DNA of 64,000 nucleotides, taken from NCBI GenBank assembly GCA_905233845.1, contig CAJOFH010000013.1:30531-94530 (forward strand), written 5' to 3'. This stretch comes from an uncultured Muribaculaceae bacterium (GTDB lineage Bacteria > Bacteroidota > Bacteroidia > Bacteroidales > Muribaculaceae). Below are positions 51,408-60,690 of this stretch, in pieces. The first letter of the stretch is position 1, and every line of letters begins with the position of its first letter. The position numbers were made by a program, and so were the translations under genes. Under the pieces are notes generated by a model. That model worked only from the letters and a program-made list of their open reading frames with translations, did no database searches and was not told the DNA's origin.

Positions 51408-51500
51408 ATGCCAAGCGGTAAAAAGAGAAAAGGCCACAAGATGGCCACGCATAAGCGCAAAAAAAGACTTAGAAAGAATCGTCACAAGAACAAGAAGTGA
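51408..51500 (+). CDS. 30-residue AURKAIP1/COX24-domain small basic protein
   Basis: Too short for the track. It reads MPSGKKRKGHKMATHKRKKR and ends in KNRHKNKK: nearly all basic residues. This is the conserved small Bacteroidota protein carrying the AURKAIP1/COX24 motif (HKMATHKRKKR), related to mitochondrial small-subunit protein mS38, so it is probably ribosome-associated. It lies 47 bp after HU. Confidence 0.8.
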   Translation: MPSGKKRKGHKMATHKRKKRLRKNRHKNKK

Positions 51501-51512
51501 TCTTTCTAATTG

Positions 51513-51655
51513 AGTCTAAACGAAGAACAAACGAATGAGGAAGACTCGCGAGGTGTGTGTGATTTATGCATTTAGGGTGTCGTGATTCATTGGTTTGTTC
51601 TTTGTATTTAGACTATAACCGATGTTTGTGCTCTACGAAGCACATTGCCGGTTAT
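51513..51655 (+). promoter_or_regulatory. Two long hairpins in the RNase E/G gene leader
   Basis: Hairpin 1 pairs 51513-51520, 51523-51532 and 51534-51538 with 51607-51614, 51593-51602 and 51587-51591, a 23-bp interrupted stem. Hairpin 2 pairs 51615-51621 with 51649-51655 and 51627-51632 with 51639-51644. They fill the space between the small basic gene and rng and would lie in its 5' untranslated region. Confidence 0.7.
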
Positions 51656-51732
51656 CATGCTCCCCGCTCTCCTTTTACACATTATTTTATATATAATAGG
51701 GAGAGTGACCTTTTTAAAAACAGTATTTCACG

Positions 51733-53370
51733 ATGAGAAGTGAACTGATTGTAGACGTACGCCCCACAAGCATCAGCACCGCTCTTCTGGAAGACGGACG
51801 GTTGATGTCGTTGCAAAAGGAGGCTCGAGATGCTTCCTATGCCGTGGGTAACCTCTATTTTGCCAAGGTAAAGAAGTTGATGCCAGGCTTGAATGCCGCG
51901 TTTGTGAACGTTGGTTATGGCAAAGAGGCATTTCTTCACTACCTTGATTTAGGCTCACAGTTCAGTAGCTATTTAGAATTCATCAAGCAGGTGCGAGAGA
52001 GCGGCGGCAAACGCCAAGTTAATCTCTCGAAGATGAAGCTGAAGGGCGATATTGACAAGCATGGCTCGGTGAGCGATGTGCTGGAGGCCGGTCAGGAACT
52101 GATAGTTCAGATTTCGAAGGAACCCATTTCTACTAAGGGACCTCGATTGACGACCGAAATCACATTTACAGGTCGATTCTTGGTGCTGATTCCTTTCAAC
52201 AACAAGATTCTGGTGTCTCAGAAGATAAAAGACCGCGCCGAGAAGACTCGACTCCGCCGACTAGTGGAGAGTATCAAGCCCAAGAATTTTGGTGTGATAG
52301 TGCGCACCTCGGCCGAGAACAAACGCGCCGCTGAACTGAATAGTGAACTGAAAGTTCTCATGAAGTGCTGGGAAGAGAGTGTGGCGAAGATAAACTATAG
52401 CGAGGCGCCCTCATTACTCTATGAGGAAGATAGCCGAGCCGTGAGTTTGATTCGCGATATCTTCAGCCCTGACTTTGAGAGCATCCATGTGAATAATGCT
52501 GAGATTTATGAGCAGATTCACAACTACGTGAGCCTAATCGCCCCCGACCGAGGGGATATTGTCAAGATTTACAGCGACGAGCAGCCGATTTTTGACAAGT
52601 TCAATGTCACACGGCAGATGAAGTCGTCGTTTGGAAAGACGGTATCATTCCGTTCGGGCGCATACATAATTATTGAAAGCACCGAGGCACTGCACGTGAT
52701 CGATGTGAACTCGGGCAACCGGTCCCGCAAGACCACCGACCAGGAGAGTAATGCTCTGGACGTGAACTTGCTGGCAGCCGACGAGATAGCGCGACAGCTT
52801 CGTCTGCGCGATATGGGAGGCATCATAGTTATAGACTTCATTGATATGGCTAAGAGTGAGCATCGTCAAGCACTCTACGACCACATGAAGGAAGTGATGC
52901 AAAAAGACCGTGCCCGTCACAACATCTTGCCCTTGAGCAAGTTTGGCTTGATGCAGATTACACGCCAGCGCGTGCGCCCTGCTCTCGACATTGTCACAAG
53001 CGAGACGTGCCCCTCTTGTGGAGGTAAGGGGGAAGTGATGCCCTCGTTGCTTTTCACCGATCGCCTCAAGGACAAAATTGACTACTTGATTCACGACTTG
53101 GGCGTTAAGGATTTTATTATGTATGTCCATCCATTTGTCGATGCCTATCTCAAGAAAGGCTTTATCAGCCGGTACATGAAATGGCGTCGCGAGTTTGGGC
53201 GAGTTTTTAAGATTTTGCCCGACCAGGATTTAGCCTATCTGCAATACCGGGTCATCGACAAGCAAAAACAAGAAATTGACCTTAGCGAAGAGAAAGACAC
53301 AAGCAGCTCCTCAAGCAAGAAGGAAAATCGCCTGAGGAAGCAAAAAGAACAAGAAGACGATGGCGAGTGA
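51733..53370 (+). CDS. rng: Ribonuclease E/G family protein
   Basis: A 545-residue enzyme: N-terminal S1 domain (NLYFAKVKKLMPGLNAAFVN), RNase H-like region, DNase I-like catalytic part with IDVNSGNRS and IIVIDFIDM (the metal-binding aspartates), and the zinc-link CPSCGGKG near residue 425. The C-terminus is a short charged tail, not the long scaffold of E. coli RNase E. It cleaves single-stranded RNA in rRNA maturation and mRNA decay. Its leader is strongly structured. Confidence 0.93.
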   Translation: MRSELIVDVRPTSISTALLEDGRLMSLQKEARDASYAVGNLYFAKVKKLMPGLNAAFVNVGYGKEAFLHYLDLGSQFSSYLEFIKQVRESGGKRQVNLSKMKLKGDIDKHGSVSDVLEAGQELIVQISKEPISTKGPRLTTEITFTGRFLVLIPFNNKILVSQKIKDRAEKTRLRRLVESIKPKNFGVIVRTSAENKRAAELNSELKVLMKCWEESVAKINYSEAPSLLYEEDSRAVSLIRDIFSPDFESIHVNNAEIYEQIHNYVSLIAPDRGDIVKIYSDEQPIFDKFNVTRQMKSSFGKTVSFRSGAYIIIESTEALHVIDVNSGNRSRKTTDQESNALDVNLLAADEIARQLRLRDMGGIIVIDFIDMAKSEHRQALYDHMKEVMQKDRARHNILPLSKFGLMQITRQRVRPALDIVTSETCPSCGGKGEVMPSLLFTDRLKDKIDYLIHDLGVKDFIMYVHPFVDAYLKKGFISRYMKWRREFGRVFKILPDQDLAYLQYRVIDKQKQEIDLSEEKDTSSSSSKKENRLRKQKEQEDDGE

Positions 53371-53390
53371 CGCCACACTTCACAATTAAC

Positions 53391-53424
53391 AACATCCCTG
53401 CCACATTCTCGCGGCGGGGATGTT
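53391..53424. terminator. Hairpin between convergent rng and lysO
   Basis: AACATCCC pairs with GGGATGTT around an 18-nt loop, between the two convergent genes. Confidence 0.55.
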
Positions 53425-53434
53425 TGTGTGATAG

Positions 53435-54037
53435 CTATGCGTTGGCAAAGAAAGTGACGAGGAAGGGGACGCTGAAGTCGACGATGAAGCCGTGGAATAT
53501 TGAAACGATTACGAAGTCTTTGCCACAGGCGTTGGTGAGGATGGGTAAGGTGGTGTCCATCGTCGTGGCACCGCCAACCGAGATAGGAGCCAATTTGCCA
53601 AACCAGCGCACCATGAGCGGAGCTCCAAGTAGGGTGATGACTTCGCGCACAATATTTGCCAGCAATGCCACAGTGCCAAGTTCAGGACCTCGATATTGCG
53701 TGATAAGCACACTCGAGAGTGAGTAGTAGCCCATTCCCGAACCCACAGCGAGACAGTCGGCAAGTGAGCGGTTTGGGAGTAGGGCAGTAGTGATGGCGCA
53801 GCCTGCCAACGACCCAACGATTGTCATCAACGGCAGCAGCATATAAAGGCGGTTGAGCTTGCGGAATTTCTTGAAAATTTCGGCATCATTTCCAATTAGG
53901 AAGCCCACTATAAAGATGAGCGAGCACAGTGTTAGGTAGCTCACGTTGCCCAGGTCTCTCATGGGCGGCAGCAGGTGGGTGAGCCCCACAACTATGCCCA
54001 CAATGAAGAACCCCACAATTATCAGGCTTCCTTTCAT
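53435..54037 (-). CDS. LysO-type lysine exporter, larger subunit
   Basis: ATG 54037 (MKGSLIIVGFFIVGIVVGLT) overlaps the stop of the next gene; the track's longer start is not needed. The 200-residue protein has six to seven hydrophobic segments and GYYSLSSVLITQYRGPELG and GGATTMDTTLPIL, typical of the C-terminal part of LysO (YbjE). In many Bacteroidota LysO is split into two genes as here. It probably exports lysine or analogues. Confidence 0.8.
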   Translation of the reverse strand: MKGSLIIVGFFIVGIVVGLTHLLPPMRDLGNVSYLTLCSLIFIVGFLIGNDAEIFKKFRKLNRLYMLLPLMTIVGSLAGCAITTALLPNRSLADCLAVGSGMGYYSLSSVLITQYRGPELGTVALLANIVREVITLLGAPLMVRWFGKLAPISVGGATTMDTTLPILTNACGKDFVIVSIFHGFIVDFSVPFLVTFFANA

Positions 54038-54312
54038 CTCTTGCCTCCTTCTTTGTGTTGAATGAAGCGCCATAATGCCCATGCAAAGAATATGCTTCCT
54101 GCTGTTGCGGCTATTGCGAGCAGCAACGCTTCCAGTCCCAAGCCTTTGAGGCTGTTGATGATTTGCTCATTCTCGCCCACTTCAACTCCCAGGAAGAACA
54201 GCAGCGCCCACACCAGCACAATGAGCAATGTGTTGATGAATCTAAGTGTGTGCTTGCGCAGGAGCCATCCCGCGGCAATGCCAGCAGCCATTATGAGAAT
54301 GATTTGCAACAT
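54034..54312 (-). CDS. LysO-type exporter, small N-terminal subunit
   Basis: A 92-residue membrane protein with three hydrophobic segments (MLQIILIMAAGIAAGWLLRK; LLIVLVWALLFFLGVEVG; LLLAIAATAGSIFFAWALW), equal to the N-terminal part of LysO. It overlaps the larger subunit gene by 4 bp and would form one transporter with it. Confidence 0.78.
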   Translation of the reverse strand: MLQIILIMAAGIAAGWLLRKHTLRFINTLLIVLVWALLFFLGVEVGENEQIINSLKGLGLEALLLAIAATAGSIFFAWALWRFIQHKEGGKR

Positions 54313-54438
54313 ATACCGCTACAAATGTAAGCATTTGCCCTCAATTCACAACCATCATCGGTAAAAAAACTTGTAGAAGTCACTGAAAAACACTATCTTT
54401 GTCGTCAAATACGATAACTTTCCCGTTCACGAATCATT

Positions 54439-54819
54439 ATGGAGACAAGAAAACATATAGCAGCCGAGAAAAAGAAAACATGTAACTGTGCTCAAGCAGT
54501 AATCGCTACCTATGCCGACCTGGCAGGTATCACCGAGGAACAGGCGATGGCTTTGGGCAGCGCCTTTGGCAGCGGTATGGGTAACATGGAAGGGACCTGT
54601 GGAGCTCTAACGGGAGCCGCCGTCGTGCTGGGACTCATCAAGCGCGACAAAATCCAAGCACGCAAGTGCATGATAAGAATAATGAACGACTTCCAGGCCC
54701 GCAATGGTGCCACACAATGCAAGGCTCTCAAAGGTGTCGAGACAGGACAGCTGCTCCGCTCTTGCGAGGACTGTGTAGCCGACGCCAGTGAACTTCTTGA
54801 GCAGCACATTTCTAAGTAG
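54439..54819 (+). CDS. C_GCAxxG_C_C family redox-type protein
   Basis: A 126-residue protein with the family's cysteine set: KTCNCAQAVIATYADLAG, GNMEGTCGALTGAAVVLG, an internal C in QARKCMIRI, and TQCKALKG plus RSCEDCVADA at the end. The family is thought to be a redox or metal-binding transmembrane-associated protein; the function is not established. Confidence 0.85.
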   Translation: METRKHIAAEKKKTCNCAQAVIATYADLAGITEEQAMALGSAFGSGMGNMEGTCGALTGAAVVLGLIKRDKIQARKCMIRIMNDFQARNGATQCKALKGVETGQLLRSCEDCVADASELLEQHISK

Positions 54820-55386
54820 TAAGGATAAAGTAACAAGAAGCAGATTTTTAACCATCAATAATAAATTTCCTTTGTATGTGCGAGCTCATTGACATCATTG
54901 TAAAAGGAGAAAGAAGGAAAGAAGAAAGGAACAATTGATTCAAAAAATTTTTTTTAACCGAAAAGTGTCCCACACACTCTTGGGAGTTGTCAATGTATTG
55001 CACCGCAGGTGCGGTGCTTAAAATTCAATTTCCATCTCGTTCAAATCCTATCATTATGACGTTTTTTTCTCGAAAAAAAGGAAAGTTGAATTAAACCAGT
55101 GGATTTATTTTCAGTCAAAGGCCCAAAATAAAGAAAACTGCCAGCGGGCAAAAGTGGGCGAAAAACTAGTGTTAGTCACGGCTCAAAGAGCTATTACTTA
55201 GTTAAAAAAGGTAATTTTGTGTTTCTAAGTTACTTGTTTTAAGCCTCGTTAAGCAATTTTTGCAGAAAAAACAGTTTCTTGTTAGCAAAATCTTGATGTT
55301 TTGCTTTTCTATTTGGCAAATAATTACTTACTTTGCACCGCAAAAAATGAACATAATTTATTTAACAATTTAAAATTCATAGTATT
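54820..55386. other. Intergenic region upstream of acpP
   Basis: 567 bp without a gene. It contains a perfect hairpin (GCACCGCA/TGCGGTGC, 55000-55017), a possible -7 box TAATTTTG at 55212-55219 and a poorer TTACTTTG at 55328-55335 nearer acpP. The rest is A+T-rich with nothing I can define. Confidence 0.5.
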
Positions 55387-55629
55387 ATGTCAGAAATTCA
55401 AGAAAGAGTAGCAGCGATTATCGTTGACAAATTAGGTGTTAGTGAGTCACAAATTACTCCCGAGGCAACATTTGCTCAGGATCTTGGTGCCGATAGCCTT
55501 GACACTGTAGAGCTGATCATGGAGCTTGAGAAGGAATTTGACATCACTATTCCCGATGCAGAAACTGAGAAGATCCAGACTGTTGGTGACGCTGTTTCTT
55601 TCATCGAGGCTGCCAAAGCTGCTGAGTAA
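55387..55629 (+). CDS. acpP: Acyl carrier protein
   Basis: An 80-residue acidic four-helix protein with the phosphopantetheine site [14 protein letters not shown] (serine near residue 39). It carries growing acyl chains in fatty acid synthesis and is followed by fabF, its condensing enzyme. Confidence 0.97.
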   Translation: MSEIQERVAAIIVDKLGVSESQITPEATFAQDLGADSLDTVELIMELEKEFDITIPDAETEKIQTVGDAVSFIEAAKAAE

Positions 55630-55681
55630 GGAAAGCTGAAAACAATTCTATTGTTTTAATAAATTCCCTTTTTAATTGTTT

Positions 55682-56941
55682 ATGGAATTAAAGAGAGTAG
55701 TGGTAACAGGTCTTGGTGCCATCACTCCCCTTGGAAATGACGTTGAAACTACATGGAACAACGCCATTAATGGAGTGAGTGGTGCAGGACCTATTACTCA
55801 TTTTGATGCCTCATTGTTCAAGACACAGTTTGCCTGCGAAGTCAAGGGCTTCAACGTGGAGGAATATTTGGACCGTCGCGACTCTCGTCGCATGGACCTA
55901 TACTGCCACTACGCTATAGCAAGCGCCACCCAGGCTCTTGCCGACTCAAAGCTCCTTGACGATGAGAAGGTTGACCGCAACGAGATAGGAGTCATTTACG
56001 GCTCTGGCATTGGCGGACTTCACACCTTTGAGAGTGAGGCAGGCTACTATGCCAAGAATGAGGATAAGGGTCCAAAGTACAATCCCTTCTTTATTCCTAT
56101 GATGATTGCCGACATCGCTGCCGGTCACATCTCAATAAAGTGGGGCTTGCGTGGTCCTAATTATGGCATTGTGTCGGCATGTGCCACATCGACCAATGCT
56201 TTGATTGACGCCTTCAACTATGTGCGCTTGGGCAAGGGTACTGCCATTGTCACTGGTGGATCTGAGGCGGCAATCTATCCAGCTGGCGTAGGCGGCTTCA
56301 ACTCGATGAAGGCGATTTCTACCCGCAACGAGAGCCCCGAGACTGCTTCGCGACCATTCAGTGGCTCGCGTGATGGTTTCGTGATGGGCGAGGGCGGTGT
56401 GACGCTGATTTTCGAGGAGCTCGAGCATGCCCTGGCTCGTGGCGCGAAGATTTATGCCGAGGTGATAGGTGGTGGCATGAGTGCTGACGCCTACCATATC
56501 ACTGCTAGTCATCCCGAGGGACTGGGCGCTTCGCTGGTAATGCAGCGCGCTCTTGACGATGCTGGAATCAGTGCTGCCGAGGTGGACTATATCAATGTTC
56601 ATGGCACATCGACTCCTGTTGGCGACCTTAGTGAGGCTCAAGCCATTATCAACGTGTTTGGCAAACATGCCTACGAGCTTAACATTAGCTCTACCAAGTC
56701 GATGACCGGTCACATGTTGGGTGCTACTGGTGCTATGGAGGCATTGTTCTGCGTTAAGGCTTGTCAAGACAACATAGTTCCCCCCACCATCAACCACGAG
56801 GATGGCGACAATGACCCAGAGATTGACTATAAGTTGAACTTCACGTTCAACAAGGCTGAGCGCCGTGAGGTGAATGTGGCGCTGTCCAATACCTTCGGAT
56901 TTGGCGGTCACAATGCCAGCCTAATAGTTAAGAAGTATTGA
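55682..56941 (+). CDS. fabF: Beta-ketoacyl-ACP synthase II
   Basis: ATG 55682 (MELKRVVVTGLGAITPLGND) is the natural start. The 419-residue condensing enzyme has the catalytic cysteine in IVSACATSTNALID, and histidines in VHGTSTPVGD and SMTGHMLGATGAME. It elongates malonyl-ACP with acyl-ACP. Located 52 bp after acpP and 102 bp before rnc. Confidence 0.96.
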   Translation: MELKRVVVTGLGAITPLGNDVETTWNNAINGVSGAGPITHFDASLFKTQFACEVKGFNVEEYLDRRDSRRMDLYCHYAIASATQALADSKLLDDEKVDRNEIGVIYGSGIGGLHTFESEAGYYAKNEDKGPKYNPFFIPMMIADIAAGHISIKWGLRGPNYGIVSACATSTNALIDAFNYVRLGKGTAIVTGGSEAAIYPAGVGGFNSMKAISTRNESPETASRPFSGSRDGFVMGEGGVTLIFEELEHALARGAKIYAEVIGGGMSADAYHITASHPEGLGASLVMQRALDDAGISAAEVDYINVHGTSTPVGDLSEAQAIINVFGKHAYELNISSTKSMTGHMLGATGAMEALFCVKACQDNIVPPTINHEDGDNDPEIDYKLNFTFNKAERREVNVALSNTFGFGGHNASLIVKKY

Positions 56942-57043
56942 TAACTGATTAATTCAGTTTCAGTAACACGACGTTAAACCCAAAGATGGCAAGGAAAGCA
57001 CCATAGCTTCCTATTAAGACCAAGAGGCCTGTGGAGCCTTGCC

Positions 57044-57838
57044 ATGAAAAAGCTTGACTCCACTACCTTGTTTAACCGAATCATATCAGTCATAAAGTTC
57101 CTTTTCGCTAAGGAAAAGGAACTTTATGTTTTTATAAACGGTATAACAGGGTTCTATCCTTTGCACATTGAGTACTACAAGCTGGCACTTGTTCATCGCT
57201 CAATGCCCATGAAGACGCAGAACGGCCGTTGGGCCAACAATGAGCGCTTGGAGTTCTTGGGCGATGCCATTCTCGATGCCGTAGTTGGCGCCTATCTTTA
57301 TAATCGCTATCCCAATAAGCATGAGGGATTCTTGACGAGTACAAGGGCGAAGATTGTTCAGCGCGAGAGTCTTAACAGGATAGGCAAGGCTTTTAGGATA
57401 GAGTCGCATGTAAGGGCGTTGACCCATTCGTCAAGCCACAATTCTTACATCAGTGGCAATGCTGTGGAGGCATTGGTGGGTGCCATTTATCTCGATCGTG
57501 GTTATCAAGCTTGCAAAGACTTTATTGAGAAGAAGATTATAGCTGAGCATCTTGACCTTAAGGAACTGGTGAAGACCGAGCAAAACTACAAGTCGAGGTT
57601 AATAGAGTGGACTCAGAAGTATCGTGTGTCTATTGAATTCCAGCTTGTTGACACACTCAGCGATCCACAGGGTAGCCCCATATTCAAGACTGCGGTGCTG
57701 CTGGGTGGAGTCTATGCTGCCGATGGCTCGGGCTATAGTAAAAAGGAATCGCATCAAGGCGCAAGCAAGAAAGCCTATGAGCGCTTGAACAAGGATAAGA
57801 TTTTCCGTGAGCAAGTGCTTTCAACGGCATCTATGTGA
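57044..57838 (+). CDS. rnc: Ribonuclease III
   Basis: A 264-residue enzyme: NERLEFLGDAILDAVVGAYL is the RNase III signature with the metal-binding glutamate and aspartate, and GNAVEALVGAIYLDRGY is the second acid pair. The C-terminal dsRNA-binding domain (QNYKSRLIEWTQKYRVSIEF ... HQGASKKAYERL) follows. It processes rRNA and other duplex RNA. Confidence 0.95.
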   Translation: MKKLDSTTLFNRIISVIKFLFAKEKELYVFINGITGFYPLHIEYYKLALVHRSMPMKTQNGRWANNERLEFLGDAILDAVVGAYLYNRYPNKHEGFLTSTRAKIVQRESLNRIGKAFRIESHVRALTHSSSHNSYISGNAVEALVGAIYLDRGYQACKDFIEKKIIAEHLDLKELVKTEQNYKSRLIEWTQKYRVSIEFQLVDTLSDPQGSPIFKTAVLLGGVYAADGSGYSKKESHQGASKKAYERLNKDKIFREQVLSTASM

Positions 57839-57866
57839 TTTGTAAATGAGATGACAAACAATTCGT

Positions 57867-59006
57867 TTAGTCATCATTCCATTGAGATAAATCAAGATTA
57901 AGAATCGCTCTCTCGACTAGAGCGAGGGCAGTTTTTGTGTCCATTGCTTGCTCAAGTGGCATGTTGTGTGGTGTCACTTCTATCACGCGGTCAAATCCCA
58001 GCAGCGACGTTTCGGTCCTGGGAGCTATATTTCCGCATATCGCGATAACTGGGATGTTTTGTTGCTTGGCGGCTTGTAACACTCCAGCTGGGGCTTTGCC
58101 CATCAAAGTTTGGTTGTCAATACGTCCTTCACCAGTGATTACTAGGTTTGCATCGGCAATTATTTCGTTGAAATGAGCCATATTGAGCAGGAAATCGATG
58201 CCTGGCACTATGGTGGCTCCCAGTAGACCCACCATTCCTGCTGCCACTCCACCAGCAGCTCCCGCTCCGTTAATGAAGCTGGTGCCTTCGGGCAAAAACG
58301 AAGCGAAGTTCTCAAGTCCTCGTTCTAGCTCGATGACTTGTTCGGGTGAAGCACCCTTTTGTGGACCAAAAATTGCTGCGGCTCCATTAGGTCCTGTCAA
58401 TTGGTTGTTCACATCAGTGAGCAACGAGAAACGTGTGTGGGCAATGGCAGGATTAAGGCCAGTGGTATCAATGTGCTTGATTAGCCTTAGGTTTTGCCCG
58501 CATGGCGTGAGTGGTTGTTGCTTGTCGTCAAGGAACTTATAGCCCAATGCAGCGAGAATACCCATTGCCGCGTCACATGTAGCGCTACCTCCTAAACCCA
58601 TGACCACATGATTAGCTCCTTTGTTAATGGCATCTCTGATTATTTGTCCAGTGCCAAAAGTGCTGGTCCTCATCACGTCGCGCAGTTGGTGTGGCACCAA
58701 TGCCAGTCCACTTGCCGTTGCTAAGTCAAGATAGGCCGTGTGTAAGTCATCGTCGAGCAAATATTCAGCATCAACAGTCGGCAGTTGGGGTAGTGGTGCC
58801 GACACTTGAATGTGTTGTAACGCTGAAGCTTTGTGAGCGAGAAGTGTTTTAAACGCTTCCAATGTTCCGTCGCCACCGTCAGCAATGGGCACAATTATGA
58901 TGTCTACATCAGGTGTTTGGCTTTTGATTGTGTTGTGAATGCGTTGTGCCAATTGTTGCGAAGTGGCACATCCCTTGAACTTGTCGACTGCGATAACGAT
59001 TTTCAT
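57867..59006 (-). CDS. Glycerate 2-kinase family protein
   Basis: A 379-residue protein of the GarK/GlxK type: MKIVIAVDKFKGCATSQQLA, PIADGGDGTLEAF, MGLGGSATCDAAMGILAALG and LVITGEGRIDNQTLMGKAPA are the conserved blocks. It phosphorylates glycerate to feed glycolysis. It converges with rnc. Confidence 0.93.
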   Translation of the reverse strand: MKIVIAVDKFKGCATSQQLAQRIHNTIKSQTPDVDIIIVPIADGGDGTLEAFKTLLAHKASALQHIQVSAPLPQLPTVDAEYLLDDDLHTAYLDLATASGLALVPHQLRDVMRTSTFGTGQIIRDAINKGANHVVMGLGGSATCDAAMGILAALGYKFLDDKQQPLTPCGQNLRLIKHIDTTGLNPAIAHTRFSLLTDVNNQLTGPNGAAAIFGPQKGASPEQVIELERGLENFASFLPEGTSFINGAGAAGGVAAGMVGLLGATIVPGIDFLLNMAHFNEIIADANLVITGEGRIDNQTLMGKAPAGVLQAAKQQNIPVIAICGNIAPRTETSLLGFDRVIEVTPHNMPLEQAMDTKTALALVERAILNLDLSQWNDD

Positions 59007-59017
59007 GAAGCTATGGG

Positions 59018-59935
59018 TCAGTCGGTTTCCACCACCAGATAGTTGGTGTTTTTCCAGAAAAGCTCTTGGTCGTAGATTCTGAGCACTTTGCTGCCGTTCA
59101 CATCATCAATCGAGAACGACTGTCCATCGTGTTGTGTTCTCACGTTAGCATTCTTGCAGTGAAGGTTTATCTCGTTCAGGGTTCGCTTGTCGGCCTTTGT
59201 GAAATAAGAGTGCATGATGCTGCTGCTTTGCATCACTTTAGTCTTCTGTAAGAATCCGCTTTCGATGATTTTGTGTCTTTTCAATTCATCATAAGTACCG
59301 AGAGTAAAATAACATTCTGTTGTCTCTTTTATTGGATCTTTCGCTCCTTCTTGAACCGTTTTGTCGTTGATTGTGGTGTTTGTGACTGTAGTGTCGATGT
59401 TATTCTCGGTTGTTTTAGATGTGGACTTTTCAGTTCCTTTTTTGCCGTTGAGTTTGTCTAACTGTTCTTGCTGATTAGTAAGCTGTTTCTTAAGGTTTGC
59501 GACAGTGTTTAGCATTGTTTTTTTCTCGTTGTCGCCCAGATTCTTGTTCTCGTTGTTGTTAATCGACTCTTCAATCTTGTCAAGTCGTTTCATTCTGTCT
59601 TGGATGGAGTTGCTTATGAGTGCCAAGTCATCGCGGTACTGTGTATTGAGTTCAGAATTCTCATTAATAGGGGCGTTAGAGAAAATCTTCTCGATGTTAT
59701 TTATGTCGTTTTGCCCGTTAGCTATCTCTTTGGCAAGAACATTGAGGTCGTTATTGTTGTCTTTGATATCAATATTATTTGAAGAACTTTTCTTCTCATG
59801 GCTTTTGCTGGCAGTTGAGTTTTCAATGGTTTCAGAGCTATTGTCACTGTCGTCACCATTTCTTTTACCACAAGCAATTAAAGTGAGAGAGCCGATTGCC
59901 AACCACACAATGATATGAAGATTAAATGTTCTCAT
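59018..59935 (-). CDS. Hypothetical lipoprotein with coiled coil
   Basis: ATG 59935 gives a 305-residue protein with a lipoprotein signal (LAIGSLTLIACGKRNG, cysteine near residue 18), so the track's TTG start is not needed. A long asparagine/serine/lysine-rich linker and a coiled coil (residues 60-170) lead to a compact C-terminal domain (ETTECYFTLGTYDELKRHKI ... LFWKNTNYLVVETD). The start overlaps the rsmI stop region by 14 bp. I do not know the family; an envelope role is likely. Confidence 0.65.
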   Translation of the reverse strand: MRTFNLHIIVWLAIGSLTLIACGKRNGDDSDNSSETIENSTASKSHEKKSSSNNIDIKDNNNDLNVLAKEIANGQNDINNIEKIFSNAPINENSELNTQYRDDLALISNSIQDRMKRLDKIEESINNNENKNLGDNEKKTMLNTVANLKKQLTNQQEQLDKLNGKKGTEKSTSKTTENNIDTTVTNTTINDKTVQEGAKDPIKETTECYFTLGTYDELKRHKIIESGFLQKTKVMQSSSIMHSYFTKADKRTLNEINLHCKNANVRTQHDGQSFSIDDVNGSKVLRIYDQELFWKNTNYLVVETD

Positions 59936-60677
59936 CGCTATCATGTTTTTGGTTATACTTATTCTTGAATTGGGCATATTTGTCGACTTTGACATGGGTA
60001 TCGGCAACTTTTCCTGCAACAATTACTACAATCTCGCCTCTCGGTTGTTGTTGGTTAAAGTAGTTGAGCAGTTCTTGCAGAGTGCCGTTGTGGGTGGTGT
60101 CGTGGAGTTTGGAAATCTCTCGGCACACCGAGGCCTCGCGTTCTGGACCGAAAGTGTCAACAAATTGTTTCAGGGTCTTGACCAACCGCATGGGTGACTC
60201 ATAGAAAATCATCGTTCTTTGCTCTTGGGCAAGTTCGTTGAGTCGTGCTTGGCGCCCTTTCTTGACGGGTAGGAACCCTTCAAAGGTAAAACGCTCGCAT
60301 GGTAACCCTGAGTTGACTAGTGCAGGCACGAAAGCAGTGGCTCCAGGTAGCGTCTCAACGGTGATATTGTGTCTCCTACATTCTCTTGCCAATAAGAATC
60401 CTGGGTCGCTGATACCCGGAGTACCAGCATCGGTAACGAGTGCGATATCCTCGCCAGCCTTAAGCATATCTATTATGCCCGTTGTGGTGTCGTGTTCGTT
60501 AAATTTGTGATGGCTTCGCATGGGGGTGGTGATGTCAAAGTGTTTCATCAACACGGCGCTGGTGCGTGTGTCCTCAGCGAGTATGAGCGACACCTCCTTG
60601 AGGATTCTGATGGCTCGTTGAGTCATGTCCTCAAGATTCCCCACTGGTGTGGGCACCATATATAGCTTGCCTGCCAT
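59922..60677 (-). CDS. rsmI: 16S rRNA 2'-O-ribose C1402 methyltransferase
   Basis: A 251-residue tetrapyrrole-methylase-fold enzyme: LYMVPTPVGNLEDMTQRAI, LAEDTRTSAVLMKHF and LVTDAGTPGISDPGFLL are RsmI signatures. It methylates C1402 in the decoding site with SAM. The C-terminus is short. Confidence 0.95.
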   Translation of the reverse strand: MAGKLYMVPTPVGNLEDMTQRAIRILKEVSLILAEDTRTSAVLMKHFDITTPMRSHHKFNEHDTTTGIIDMLKAGEDIALVTDAGTPGISDPGFLLARECRRHNITVETLPGATAFVPALVNSGLPCERFTFEGFLPVKKGRQARLNELAQEQRTMIFYESPMRLVKTLKQFVDTFGPEREASVCREISKLHDTTHNGTLQELLNYFNQQQPRGEIVVIVAGKVADTHVKVDKYAQFKNKYNQKHDSDENI

Positions 60678-60690
60678 GCGAATTGTTGAA

